A DNA stretch of 64,000 nt from contig CABQMF010000001.1 in assembly GCA_902465265.1 (NCBI GenBank), forward strand, positions 62,001 to 126,000, written 5' to 3'. The position numbers and the translations under genes were made by a program. Numbering within the stretch: the first letter of the stretch is position 1; the number at the start of each line of letters is the position of its first letter. Of the stretch, positions 32,489 through 41,495 are shown piece after piece. A model generated the notes under the pieces. That model did not search any database. It was not told the origin of the DNA and saw nothing but the letters and a program-made list of their open reading frames with translations. The stretch comes from an uncultured Collinsella sp. (GTDB lineage: Bacteria > Actinomycetota > Coriobacteriia > Coriobacteriales > Coriobacteriaceae).

Positions 32489-32638
32489 CGCTTCGCTCCT
32501 CGCGTGCTGCGCTGGAAAACGCCTCGCGTTTCCTCAGCTCCGCACCCTTGCGGGTTCGAATCCCTCTGCGATGGGCCCAAAAAGGAAAGGCCCCCATCGC
32601 TGGGAGCCTTTTCAATCAAGTGGTGGGCGATGAGGGAT
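32489..32638 (+). repeat. 150-bp direct repeat, right copy, overlapping the tRNA-Val 3' end
   Basis: The last 18 bases (32621-32638) are the 3' end of the minus-strand tRNA-Val including CCA. The two copies are separated by 37 bases. Confidence 0.9.
32576..32612 (-). terminator. Terminator of tRNA-Val
   Basis: On the minus strand, AAAGGCTCCCAGCGATGGGGGCCTTT ends in CCTTTTT. A second copy occurs within the left direct repeat at about 32389-32425. Confidence 0.75.
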
Positions 32639-32696
32639 TCGAACCCCCAGCCTTGTGCGTGTAAAGCACCTGCGCTAACCGTTGCGCCAATCGCCC
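32621..32696 (-). tRNA. tRNA-Val (anticodon TAC), CCA encoded
   Basis: The minus-strand sequence folds as a full cloverleaf: acceptor GGGCGAT/ATCGCCC, D-arm GCGC/GCGC, anticodon loop TTTACAC (anticodon TAC), T-arm with TTCGAAT, and an encoded CCA. Length 76. Its 3' end is included in the duplicated 150-bp unit. Confidence 0.96.
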
Positions 32697-32753
32697 GCAG
32701 GGATTGAGTATAGCGGAAACCCTGTGCTGTTCACCGCTAATTCATAACGAAAC

Positions 32754-34622
32754 TTACGCGGCGACTTCGGCGCCCTTGTCCTCGTCGATAAAGAAGCGCT
32801 TGTACCAGATGAGGAACGTCAGCGTGGTATAGATCTTGCGCTGGTTGAGCGCGCGACCCTCAAAGTGATCGTCAAGCAGTTTCATGAGCGCATCGGTGTC
32901 AAAGAAATCGGCAGCCCACGGTGCGGTGAAGTATTCCTTTACGTAGTCGTAGTACTTTTGCTCGCGCAGCCAGAACTTGACCGGTACGGGGAAGCCCACC
33001 TTCTTGCGCGTTGCCCACTCGTCGGGCAGCGTGCGGTTGGCGGCGTGACGCAGGACGAGCTTGCAGCCTTCTTCGTTAACACGGTAGTTGGCGGGAATGT
33101 GCTCGGCAAACTCCATGACCTTCTTGTCTAGGAACGGGACGCGGAGCTCCAGAGAATGCGCCATGCACATCTTGTCGGCCTTGAGCAGAATGTCGCCCGG
33201 CAGCCACATGTTCATATCCAAATACTGTTTCTTGGAAAGCTCGCAGCAATCGGGAACCTGCTTGTAGTACTCGGCGCACATCTCGGCGGCGTTCTTGCCG
33301 GTGTCATAAGCGGGCTTGAGCACCTCGTCGACCTCGGAGGGGTCGAACACCTTTGCCTGACCCACATACCAGCGCTCGGGAACCTCGGCGCATTTCGTCA
33401 GGAAGTTGTGGCCCTTAAAGTAGGGGAGATGCTGAACGAGCGAGCCCAGGGCGCGACGTACGCCGAGCGGCACGCGCTTCTTAAAGGAGCGCATCTCGGG
33501 GGTGTCCTCGTACCACTCGTAGCCGGCAAACAGCTCGTCGGCACCCTCGCCCGAAAGGACGACGGTGACCTCTTCGGAAGCCATCTGCGCCAGATAGTAC
33601 AGCGGCACGCTGGACAGGTTCGATTGCGGCTCGTCCATGTGATACTGGATATCGGGCAGTGCATCGAAGAACTCGTCGGCGGTAATCATCTTGCGGACGT
33701 TCTTGATGCCCAGCTTGTCGGAAAGCTCGGCAGCGTAGTTGGTCTCGTTGAAGTTCTTGTAATCAAAGCCGACAGAATACGTGGTGTCGGGCATGAGACA
33801 GGCGGCAATGTAGCTGGAGTCCACGCCGCCAGAAAGGAACGAGCCCACCTTAACATCGGCGATTCGGTGTGCAGCGACGCTTTCGTGCACGACCTTGTCG
33901 CACTCGTCCACGTACTCCTCGAAGGTCTTGGAGTTGTCGTCGGTGAAGTCACAGCTCCAGTAACGCTTGATGTCCATGGTGTTGGTCGTCAGGTCATACG
34001 TAAAGCAATGCGCCGGGGCAAGCTTGAACACGCCCTTAAAGAAGGTCTCCTCCGTGGCGGGGAATTGCAGCGTCAGGTAGGGGCGCAGCGCGTCGTGGTT
34101 GACAGCCTTCTCAAACTTGGGATGGTCCAGGAAGCTCTTGATCTCGGAGCCAAACAGCAGCGAGCCATCGGATGCCTGGTAGTAATAGAACGGCTTGATA
34201 CCGAAGATGTCACGAGCGCCAAAGAGTTTGTTCTTGTTCTGGTCGTGGATCACGAACGCGTACATGCCGCGTAGGCGGTTGACCAGGTCCTCGCCCCACT
34301 CCTCGTAACCGTGTACCAGGACCTCGGTATCGGCGTTGCAGTGGAAGGCGTAGCCGGCTGCCTCCAGCTCGGCGCGAAGCTCCTGGAAGTTGTAGATCTC
34401 TCCGTTGAAGACAATCGTGACCTTGCCGTCGTCGCTCGACATGGGCTGAGCTCCAGCTTCGGAAAGATCGAGAATCGAAAGACGACGGAAGCCAAGGGCA
34501 ACGTTGTCGACGATATGCTGGCCGCCCATATCGGGACCACGGTGGATGATGCGATTCATCATAGCCGTGAGAACCAGCTCACTCTGTTCATCTGTACCGG
34601 TAAAACCGACAAAACCGCACAT
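32754..34622 (-). CDS. asnB: Asparagine synthase (glutamine-hydrolysing)
   Basis: Makes asparagine from aspartate using glutamine as nitrogen donor. The 622-residue protein begins MCGFVGF, with Cys2 as the glutaminase nucleophile after Met removal, followed by IIHRGPDMGG and FNGEIYNFQ in the class II glutaminase domain (1-200). The synthetase domain has LSGGVDSSYIAA (ATP-pyrophosphatase P-loop) and LSGEGADELFAGY. The start at 34622 is fixed by the Cys2 requirement and AAAGGAT upstream; a longer frame would bury the nucleophile. Its neighbour upstream on the same strand is a polar amino-acid transporter gene, which might supply glutamine (inference). Confidence 0.96.
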   Translation of the reverse strand: MCGFVGFTGTDEQSELVLTAMMNRIIHRGPDMGGQHIVDNVALGFRRLSILDLSEAGAQPMSSDDGKVTIVFNGEIYNFQELRAELEAAGYAFHCNADTEVLVHGYEEWGEDLVNRLRGMYAFVIHDQNKNKLFGARDIFGIKPFYYYQASDGSLLFGSEIKSFLDHPKFEKAVNHDALRPYLTLQFPATEETFFKGVFKLAPAHCFTYDLTTNTMDIKRYWSCDFTDDNSKTFEEYVDECDKVVHESVAAHRIADVKVGSFLSGGVDSSYIAACLMPDTTYSVGFDYKNFNETNYAAELSDKLGIKNVRKMITADEFFDALPDIQYHMDEPQSNLSSVPLYYLAQMASEEVTVVLSGEGADELFAGYEWYEDTPEMRSFKKRVPLGVRRALGSLVQHLPYFKGHNFLTKCAEVPERWYVGQAKVFDPSEVDEVLKPAYDTGKNAAEMCAEYYKQVPDCCELSKKQYLDMNMWLPGDILLKADKMCMAHSLELRVPFLDKKVMEFAEHIPANYRVNEEGCKLVLRHAANRTLPDEWATRKKVGFPVPVKFWLREQKYYDYVKEYFTAPWAADFFDTDALMKLLDDHFEGRALNQRKIYTTLTFLIWYKRFFIDEDKGAEVAA

Positions 34623-34746
34623 GCAAGATCCTTTCTGCTGACGGCTCAGGTGTACTGCCGCAAGGATTGCGGCAGCTGATGTCAAATAATCTTTACTATC
34701 ATGCCAATCTTTTGTTTCGTGATAGGGCATAAGCGCCGAGCGAACC

Positions 34747-34792
34747 GAAAAAACCACGGCCCGATCTTCAGGCGAAGCGGCGGGCCGTGGTT
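34747..34792 (-). terminator. Terminator after the amino-acid transporter gene
   Basis: On the minus strand AACCACGGCCCG pairs with CGGGCCGTGGTT and is followed by TTTTT. Confidence 0.88.
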
Positions 34793-34813
34793 GCGAATGC
34801 TATGTATGAGCGG

Positions 34814-36861
34814 TTAGCGCTTGCTGCGCTCGGCGAGACGGTGCTCCACCTTGGTGACGATGTGGATGAGCGGAATCGTCACGACCAGATAGTAAAGTGC
34901 GGCGCAAATGTAGGGCGTAATGTTGCCCGTGGTGGCCGTGAGGTTTTGGAGAACAGCATGAGCTCCATGACGCCAACGCTCGAAAGCAGTGACGTGTCCT
35001 TGTACAGCATAACGAACTCGCTGGTCATAGTCGGTATAACGTAACGTACGGCTTGTGGGATCACGATGCGCGACATAACTTGGGACCAAGTCATGCCAAG
35101 CGAGTAGGCAGCTTCCGCTTGACCATGCGGTACGCTCTCGATACCGGCACGGAAAATCTCGGCAAGATAGGCCGAGCAGTTGATGGCGAGCACGCCAACG
35201 CCGAGCGGCAGATTGGGCACGTTGAGACCGATCATAGGGAACCCAAAGAACGCAATGTAGATCTGCAGGAAGAGCGGGGTTCCACGCAGGACGTTGATGT
35301 ATGTTACGGCGATGCCGCGCAGCATACGACTATGACTGATTTTCATAAAGGCAAACAGCAAGCCGATGGGGATGGCGAGCGGAAAACCGATGGCAGTCAC
35401 GGCAAGTGCTATGCCCCAGCCCTTAAAGAGCGAGGCGATTGAGGTGACGATAATCTGCGGCTTGCAGAACATGCCCAAAAACGGGTTGGAGTTCCACGCG
35501 GCAACCCAAGGCTGGGCATCGAGCCAGGCGACGATTTCTTGCACCATGGTGCTCTCCGAGACGCTGATGGTGGGGCTCTCGGGAAGATCTCGCTTGTTGT
35601 CGTCGGCGACATAGCTGCCGGTGACGGCATAGGCACCCGCGTTGCTCGGGAATACGACGTCGGGGACGACAACGCGAATCTGCGAGCCGGCAGCGACGAG
35701 ATCGGCGAACTTGATGACGAGCTTTGAGCCGTTCAGCGAGCACGATGCCTTGACACCCGTCTGGTTCAATCCGTCGAGCAGCGTGACCTTAACATCGGTG
35801 CTTTCAAACGATCCGCCCTCGGGCAGCTCAAGCTCAATTTGCGAAACGTCGCCCTCGTCGCTACCCGTTGTCGCTTCCCAGGTCAGGCGGGTTGCGATGC
35901 CGCCGAGCACGCCGTTACCGCCGTCTTCGTTTGACTTGGCGGTCGCCGAGGTGACGGCAAGTGAAGCGCCCGTCGCGTCGTCTGAGCTCGAGACATCCTC
36001 GTTATCGGCCCCGCTCGTGGGTGCCATGCCAAACCACTTCTCGTACAGTTTGTCATAGGCACCGGAGCTCTTGATCTTGGCAAGGGCATCGTTGATGGCC
36101 TGTGTCAGCCCGGGGTTGTCTTTAGAGACGGCAATGCCAAACTGCTCGCCCGTCGGAACCTCTTTGATGATCTCCATACCGGTAAAGGAGTTCGAAACCA
36201 TCCACTGCTCAACGGGCAGATCGCATACGACCGCCTGGCACTGACCACTCATGACGGCGGTGAAGGCTGCCGTCCAGTCGTCAAAGTTGACGGTGGTTGC
36301 CTGCGGCAGGTTTTCGATTGCCCACTCCTCGGACGTGGTGCCCGACTGCACGGCAATTTTGACGCCCGGTGCGTTGAGGCTATCGACCGTGTCGTATCCA
36401 GTGTTCTTTGCAACTGCGACGCCCTGGTTGGAGTCGATATAGGGGTCGGTGAAGTCGACCTCTTCCTTGCGCTCGTCGGTAATCGTGATGTTACATGCGC
36501 CGACATCGGTCTTTACACCCTGCTTGACCATGGGGATAATACCGTCGAACTTTTGCGCCGGCAAGTAGTTGAGCTCCAGACCGAATTCGTCTGCGATCAT
36601 GCCCATGAGTTCATAGGTAAAGCCCTGGTCTTCGCCGGAATCGTTGACGTATTCAAACGGGGGTGTGGCCAAGTCACTTGCGACGGTGAGCTTGCCATTC
36701 TCGACGAGTGTGTAGGTGCTCGAGGCGTTCTGGGAGGACGAACAGCCGCTCGCGCCGATGATGGTGGCAAGGGCCACAACGACCGTCGCGAAGGCGCAGA
36801 CGATGTGCCGGGTCAACTGGACACGTGTCGAGTGGTGGCGACGTTCGAAGTGTCGTTTCAT
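34814..36861 (-). pseudogene. Fused polar amino-acid ABC transporter (binding domain, linker, permease) with one-base frameshift
   Basis: The gene encodes, in order, a lipoprotein signal with lipobox IGASGC, a family-3 solute-binding domain (about residues 40-285), a beta-rich linker of about 130 residues (TWEATTGSDEGDVSQIELE onward) and a HisM/GlnP-type permease with about five helices. The fusion resembles GlnPH of lactic-acid bacteria. At 34944-34947 there are four A residues (minus strand) where five are needed: the frame passes from MELMLFSK into TSRPPRATLRP, whereas the alternative frame continues NLTATTGNITPYICAALYYLV to a normal end at 34814. Unless corrected, the last helix is lost. 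The ATPase subunit is not encoded here. Start ATG 36861 follows AAAGGAT. It lies upstream of asnB on the same strand. Confidence 0.82.
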
Positions 36862-37145
36862 CTGGAATCCTTTGCTTTGGCATGATGGGTCGGCATTGTG
36901 GGTCAATGAGGCACATCAAGACATTTGGATAAAGAATAGCACCCAGATTTCCTTGTTTTTACGTGGGGTGAACACTGTTGTCATTTATTAACCCACGACG
37001 CAGTCCATGCAATTTTTTAGAAGGCTGCAGTACGCGCAAGGTCAGGTGGCATATTAGGATGGTTGATAATACAGAATGTTTCATCGTTTCTGCCGCGGGA
37101 CGTCTTTTGCCCTTTAAGGCTGAATTTAGCGAGAGAGGTCTTTGT
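36862..37145. promoter_or_regulatory. AT-richer divergent region between the transporter and murE-like gene
   Basis: 284 bases with lower GC content, which must carry the promoters of both divergent genes. The murE-side open frame extends into it but lacks a ribosome-binding site until 37146. No operator was recognised. Confidence 0.45.
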
Positions 37146-38663
37146 ATGTCGAGTCCGACACAAGAGAAGCTAACTCTGATGCGCTATATAGAGTTGCTCG
37201 AGGAAGATGATCTTGTTGTTTCCAAACCGAGCGCTTCGTGCGACCAGCGCATTGAGTTTGCGACTGATGACTCGCGCCAGGTGCGCCCGGGCACGTTGTT
37301 TGTCTGCAAGGGCCGCGCGTTTAAGCGTGAGTACCTGCTTTCGGCAATCGCCGATGGCGCCGTGGCCTACGTTTCCGAGGTCGATTACGATGTTGATCTT
37401 CCCGCGGTGATTGTGAGTGATATTCGTCGCACGCTCGCCGTGGTGGCAGATGCCTTTTATGGGCACCCGTCGGGTAAGGTGAAGGTCTGCGCCTTTACAG
37501 GCACCAAGGGCAAGTCGACCTGCAGCTTTTATCTGCGCGGCATTCTCGCCAACGAGGCCAAGCTTACGGGCTGTCATCGACCCGCTCTTAATACGGGCAT
37601 TGAGTTCGACGACGGCATCGAGGCAGGCCCTTCCAAACTGACGACTCCCGAATCCTTCCTGCTGCAGTCTCGCATCGCGCATGCTGCCGAGGCGGGTGCC
37701 CCGTGGCTGGTTATGGAGGCATCGAGCCAGGGCCTCAAATACGAGCGCACGGGCAAGATCGCCTTTGAAGTCGGCGCCTTTACCAATATCGGCGAGGATC
37801 ACATTTCGCCGATTGAGCATCCGACGCTCGAGGATTACTTTGCCAGCAAGCTCAAAATCTTCTCGCAGAGCCGCTTTGCCGTGGTCAATCTCGATATGGA
37901 TAAGGTCGATCGTGTGCTCGAGGCGGCATCTCGTTGCGAACGTACGGTGACGTTCTCCCTGACCGACGAGCGTGCCGACGTGCTTGCGCTGGCGATTCGC
38001 AATGGTGACTGCGGCGTGGTGGCAACGGTGCGCACGCCCCGCTTTACGCGCGACATTGTGATTCCCACGCCGGTTAAGTTCAATGTGTCCAACGCGCTTG
38101 CCGCTATTGCCTGCGCCGAGGCTCTGGGCATTTCCGAAGAGGGTATCGTCCACGGCTTTGAGGGCGTCTTCGTTCCCGGCCGTATGGAGCTCTATCCGTC
38201 CGTATCGGGCAACATCTTGGGTATCGTCGATTTTGCACATAACGGCATGAGCCTCGAGACACTCCTGCGTGACCTGCGCGAGAACTATCCCGAGCGCGAG
38301 CTGGCGGTTGTATTTGGCGCTACGGGCGGTAAGGGTGTCGACCGACGCACCACGATGGGCATCGCCGCTGGCAAGTATGCCGACCGAATCGTGATTACCG
38401 AGGACGACCCCGGCCCCGAGGACGTCGAGGACATCTGCACCGAGATCGCGCGCAACGTTCAAGCGCAGGGAAATGATAACTGGCAAATCGTGACTGATCG
38501 CGTTGCCGCTATCGAGACTGCCGTGCGCGAAACCGTCCGTCCTGCCGTGGTCATCGTGACCGGTAAGGGCGAGGAAGAGCGTATGCTGCGCAAGAACGGA
38601 CCCGAGCCTTGCGAGCGCGACGGTTCGATTCTCAAGCGCACCCTTGCAGCGTACGACGCCTAA
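37146..38663 (+). CDS. murE: MurE-like Mur ligase (UDP-MurNAc-tripeptide synthetase)
   Basis: A 505-residue Mur ligase that adds the third amino acid to UDP-MurNAc-L-Ala-D-Glu. Visible: N-terminal DDSRQVRPGTLFVCKG, the ATP P-loop FTGTKGKST, TTPE, EASSQGL (MurE-type serine motif), and the C-terminal HNGMSLE and FGATGGKG. The segment that selects the third residue reads TEDDPGPED, where meso-diaminopimelate enzymes have DNPR; this suggests another diamino acid such as Lys or Orn (inference). The start at 37146 follows GAGAGAGGTC. The neighbour murI, two genes downstream, supplies D-Glu for the preceding step. Confidence 0.85.
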   Translation: MSSPTQEKLTLMRYIELLEEDDLVVSKPSASCDQRIEFATDDSRQVRPGTLFVCKGRAFKREYLLSAIADGAVAYVSEVDYDVDLPAVIVSDIRRTLAVVADAFYGHPSGKVKVCAFTGTKGKSTCSFYLRGILANEAKLTGCHRPALNTGIEFDDGIEAGPSKLTTPESFLLQSRIAHAAEAGAPWLVMEASSQGLKYERTGKIAFEVGAFTNIGEDHISPIEHPTLEDYFASKLKIFSQSRFAVVNLDMDKVDRVLEAASRCERTVTFSLTDERADVLALAIRNGDCGVVATVRTPRFTRDIVIPTPVKFNVSNALAAIACAEALGISEEGIVHGFEGVFVPGRMELYPSVSGNILGIVDFAHNGMSLETLLRDLRENYPERELAVVFGATGGKGVDRRTTMGIAAGKYADRIVITEDDPGPEDVEDICTEIARNVQAQGNDNWQIVTDRVAAIETAVRETVRPAVVIVTGKGEEERMLRKNGPEPCERDGSILKRTLAAYDA

Positions 38664-38697
38664 GACCAGAATCCCCTTCTACGTAAATGGAGTGACC

Positions 38698-39609
38698 ATG
38701 TCCCACAATACCCTGCCGACCGTCGCTGAGCTTTCGGGCGAGATGCGCGAGCGTCTTGCCAAGGTTAAGTACGTCTTTACCGACCTGGACGCCACCATGC
38801 TCGCGCCCGGCTCGTGCGTGCTGCGCGACAACGACGGCAACCCCTCGACCAAGCTCGTCGAGGCTGTCGTGGCACTTGCCCGCGCCGGCATCCAGGTGGT
38901 TCCCACCTCGGGCCGCAACCGTACCATGATCCACGAGGATGCGCGCGTGCTCGGCCTCAACTCCTACATCGGCGAGATGGGTGGTCTGGTCATGTACGAT
39001 CTCAAAGCCAACGATTGGGAGTATCTGACCGGCGATATGCCCTACGACCCCGCCTGCGGCCTCACGCCGCATCAGGTGATCGAGCAGACCGGCGTGTGCG
39101 AGAAGATTCTCGCCCGCTGGCCGCATAAGATCGAGTACCACAACGACATGTCGACTGGCTACAAGTACCGCGAGGTCACCGTCGGCATGCGCGGCGATGT
39201 GCCCGACGACGAGGTCCAGGCCATCCTGGACGAGGCCGGCTGCGGCCTGGTCTGGGCCTGCAACGGTCACCTGACGCATCTGTCCAAGCCGACGACGCTC
39301 GAGCTCGAACGCGTCGAGGATGGCCGCGCGTTTAACATCAATCCCGCCGGCCTCAACAAGGGCGTTGCCATCGCACGTTTCTGTGAGCACCTGGGTATCG
39401 AGCGCGAGGAGACGCTGGCGCTCGGCGATTCCGAGTCCGACTTCTACATGGCTGACCACGTGGGCACGTTCTGCCTGGTCGAGAACGGTTTGACCAGCGC
39501 CGGCGCGCCCGAGTTCCTGGATGCCTGCGATAACGCCTACGTCACGCGCGGAAAGATTGTCGACGGCTGGGCGGCAACGGCAGAGCTGCTCGTCGCGGCC
39601 CGCTCGTAG
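38698..39609 (+). CDS. HAD-superfamily (Cof-like) phosphatase
   Basis: A 303-residue haloacid dehalogenase-type hydrolase. Motif I is FTDLDATML (nucleophile Asp), motif II PTSGRN, and motif IV GDSESDFYM; the long middle section is a C2-type cap. The closest pattern is Cof-type sugar-phosphatases or mannosyl-3-phosphoglycerate phosphatase-like proteins. Substrate unknown. Start at 38698 has GGAG ten bases upstream. It lies between murE and murI in what may be one transcript, so a role with cell-wall precursors is possible but unproven. Confidence 0.8.
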   Translation: MSHNTLPTVAELSGEMRERLAKVKYVFTDLDATMLAPGSCVLRDNDGNPSTKLVEAVVALARAGIQVVPTSGRNRTMIHEDARVLGLNSYIGEMGGLVMYDLKANDWEYLTGDMPYDPACGLTPHQVIEQTGVCEKILARWPHKIEYHNDMSTGYKYREVTVGMRGDVPDDEVQAILDEAGCGLVWACNGHLTHLSKPTTLELERVEDGRAFNINPAGLNKGVAIARFCEHLGIEREETLALGDSESDFYMADHVGTFCLVENGLTSAGAPEFLDACDNAYVTRGKIVDGWAATAELLVAARS

Positions 39610-39662
39610 TGCGGTCCTATCGTTCTGAGCCATATCTTTTCGAGAGAGAATCTGGTGAAGTA

Positions 39663-40547
39663 ATGTCCGATATCGAGAATCTGGCTGGCGACACACGCCC
39701 CATTGGCGTATTCGACTCGGGTCTAGGCGGTCTGACGGTTGCGCGCGCGATTGCGACGGCGTTGCCGCACGAGTCCGTCTACTACTTTGGCGACACCAAG
39801 CGCTGCCCCTACGGCACCCGCACCGAGGACGAGGTGCGCACGTTTGCACTGCAGGCGGGCCGTTGGCTGTCGAAGCACGACGTCAAGATCATGGTCATCG
39901 CCTGCAATACGGCGACCGCTGCGGCCTTGCGTTTGGCCCAGCAGGTGCTCGACGTCCCCGTCATCGGTGTGATCGCACCGGGCGCACGCGCGGCAATCAA
40001 CAGCACCCGCACGCGCCGGGTGGGCGTGCTCGCCACCAACCTCACCATTCGCTCAGGCGCTTACACGCGTGCCATTCAGGACCTGGATGCCGGCGTCGAC
40101 GTATACGGCTGCCCTGCCTCGAGCTTTGTCGAGGTCGTTGAGCACGAGCTCGCCTCGGGCGCACATCTGCAAGAGCAGTGGCTCGAGAACGAGGACATCT
40201 TTGATACGCCTGCCGTACGCGCGCTGGTCGGCGCCACGGTTGAACCGCTGCGCGACCACGGCATCGATACCGTGGTACTCGGCTGCACGCATTTTCCGCT
40301 GCTCGTGGGGCCTATTCGCCATGCGCTGGGTCCCGGAGTGCGCGTGGTGAGCTCCGCCGAGGAGACCACGCGCGAGCTGACCGATATTCTCACGCGCCGT
40401 GAGCAGCTGGCGGGCGAAGCAGCCGAGCCGCAGCATCGCTTTGCCACCACGTCTGACAACATTGCCGAGTTTGCGGTGGCGGGCAGTTTTATCTTTGGCC
40501 AGCCGCTCAAGAGCATTGAGCATATCGATATCGACGAACTCAAATAG
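39663..40547 (+). CDS. murI: Glutamate racemase
   Basis: Converts L-glutamate to D-glutamate for peptidoglycan. The 294-residue protein has IGVFDSGLGGLTVARA, the two catalytic cysteines in IACNTATAAA and VLGCTHFPLL, and GDTKRCPYGTR. ATG 39663 is preferred; GTGAAGTA lies just before it. The C-terminal 35 residues (RREQLAGEAAEPQHR...) extend slightly past the usual end. It is followed after 55 bases by rph, a common order in Gram-positive bacteria (racE/murI-rph-rdgB). Confidence 0.95.
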   Translation: MSDIENLAGDTRPIGVFDSGLGGLTVARAIATALPHESVYYFGDTKRCPYGTRTEDEVRTFALQAGRWLSKHDVKIMVIACNTATAAALRLAQQVLDVPVIGVIAPGARAAINSTRTRRVGVLATNLTIRSGAYTRAIQDLDAGVDVYGCPASSFVEVVEHELASGAHLQEQWLENEDIFDTPAVRALVGATVEPLRDHGIDTVVLGCTHFPLLVGPIRHALGPGVRVVSSAEETTRELTDILTRREQLAGEAAEPQHRFATTSDNIAEFAVAGSFIFGQPLKSIEHIDIDELK

Positions 40548-40602
40548 ATATAAGGTCACCGACCAAAGGCTCACGTTCACCTTTTGCCGAAAGGATATTT
40601 CT

Positions 40603-41328
40603 ATGGAGTACATGCAGGTCAATCGCGCCAACGGCCGCGCCGCCGATGAGCTGCGCCCCATCAAGCTTACTCGCGGCGTCATGAAGCACGCCCACGGTTC
40701 GTGCTTGGCCGAGTTTGGCGATACGCGCGTGCTGTGCGCTGCCACCATCGAGGAGGGCGTGCCGGGCTGGCGCAAGGGCGCCAAGGCCGGTTGGGTAACG
40801 GCGGAGTACGCCATGCTGCCGGCATCGACCGGCAAGCGCTGCAAGCGCGAGCATGCCAACCGCAAGGGCCGCTCCATGGAGATCGAGCGCCTCATCGGTC
40901 GCAGCCTGCGTACCGTCGTCAATATGAAGGCACTCGGCGAGTACACCGTTACCGTCGACTGCGACGTGATTCAGGCAGACGGCGGCACGCGAACGGCGAG
41001 CATTACCGGCGCCTGGGTGGCACTGCACGAAGCCCTTGCCATGTGGGTCGAGGCGGGTAAGCTCGAGCGCATCCCGCTCACGGGCCAGGTCGCCGCGATT
41101 TCCATGGGCGTTGTCGACGGCAACACCCTGCTCGACCTGGATTATTCCGAGGACAGTCACGCCGAGGTCGACATGAATCTTGTCGCCACCGATACCGGTG
41201 AGATGATCGAACTTCAGGGCACTGGCGAGCAGGCGCCCTTCGACCGCAAGCGCCTCAATGCCCTGCTCGATTTGGGCGACAAGGGCATTGCCGAGCTCAT
41301 CGAGCTCCAGCGCCAAGCCCTCGCCTAA
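40603..41328 (+). CDS. rph: Ribonuclease PH
   Basis: Phosphorolytic exonuclease that trims tRNA 3' ends. The 241-residue protein has the N-terminal RANGRAADELRPIKLTRG, GDTRVLCAATIE, AEYAMLPAST and CDVIQADGGTRTASITGAWVAL signatures of RNase PH. Start ATG at 40603 follows AAAGGATATT. It lies in the conserved murI-rph-rdgB order. A type A intergenic repeat follows 22 bases after the stop. Confidence 0.96.
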   Translation: MEYMQVNRANGRAADELRPIKLTRGVMKHAHGSCLAEFGDTRVLCAATIEEGVPGWRKGAKAGWVTAEYAMLPASTGKRCKREHANRKGRSMEIERLIGRSLRTVVNMKALGEYTVTVDCDVIQADGGTRTASITGAWVALHEALAMWVEAGKLERIPLTGQVAAISMGVVDGNTLLDLDYSEDSHAEVDMNLVATDTGEMIELQGTGEQAPFDRKRLNALLDLGDKGIAELIELQRQALA

Positions 41329-41350
41329 CCTATCAAAAAGAGATGGTTAT

Positions 41351-41404
41351 AACCTGCCAAAAAGGGACAGGTTTATTTTGGGCAGGTTTTATCTGTGGAA
41401 ACGC
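41351..41404 (+). repeat. Type A intergenic repeat, copy 3
   Basis: AACCTGCC (41351-41358), an AGGGACAGGTTTATTT loop, GGCAGGTT, then TTATCTGTGGAAACG. It matches the copies at 6962-7018 and 11880-11931 over about 52 bases. Confidence 0.8.
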
Positions 41405-41495
41405 CGATAGATAAGGTTGATGCCACATGAAAGGGGAGATGCCGAAGGGCCAGTCCCTTTTACGTGACTTTGCTATACGGACAAGGAGACCACTC

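Noticed and set aside
34940..34950. Programmed ribosomal frameshift explaining the split transporter gene
   Set aside because: The site is only AAAA without a slippery heptamer such as A AAA AAG or a clear downstream structure, so a deletion is the simpler explanation.
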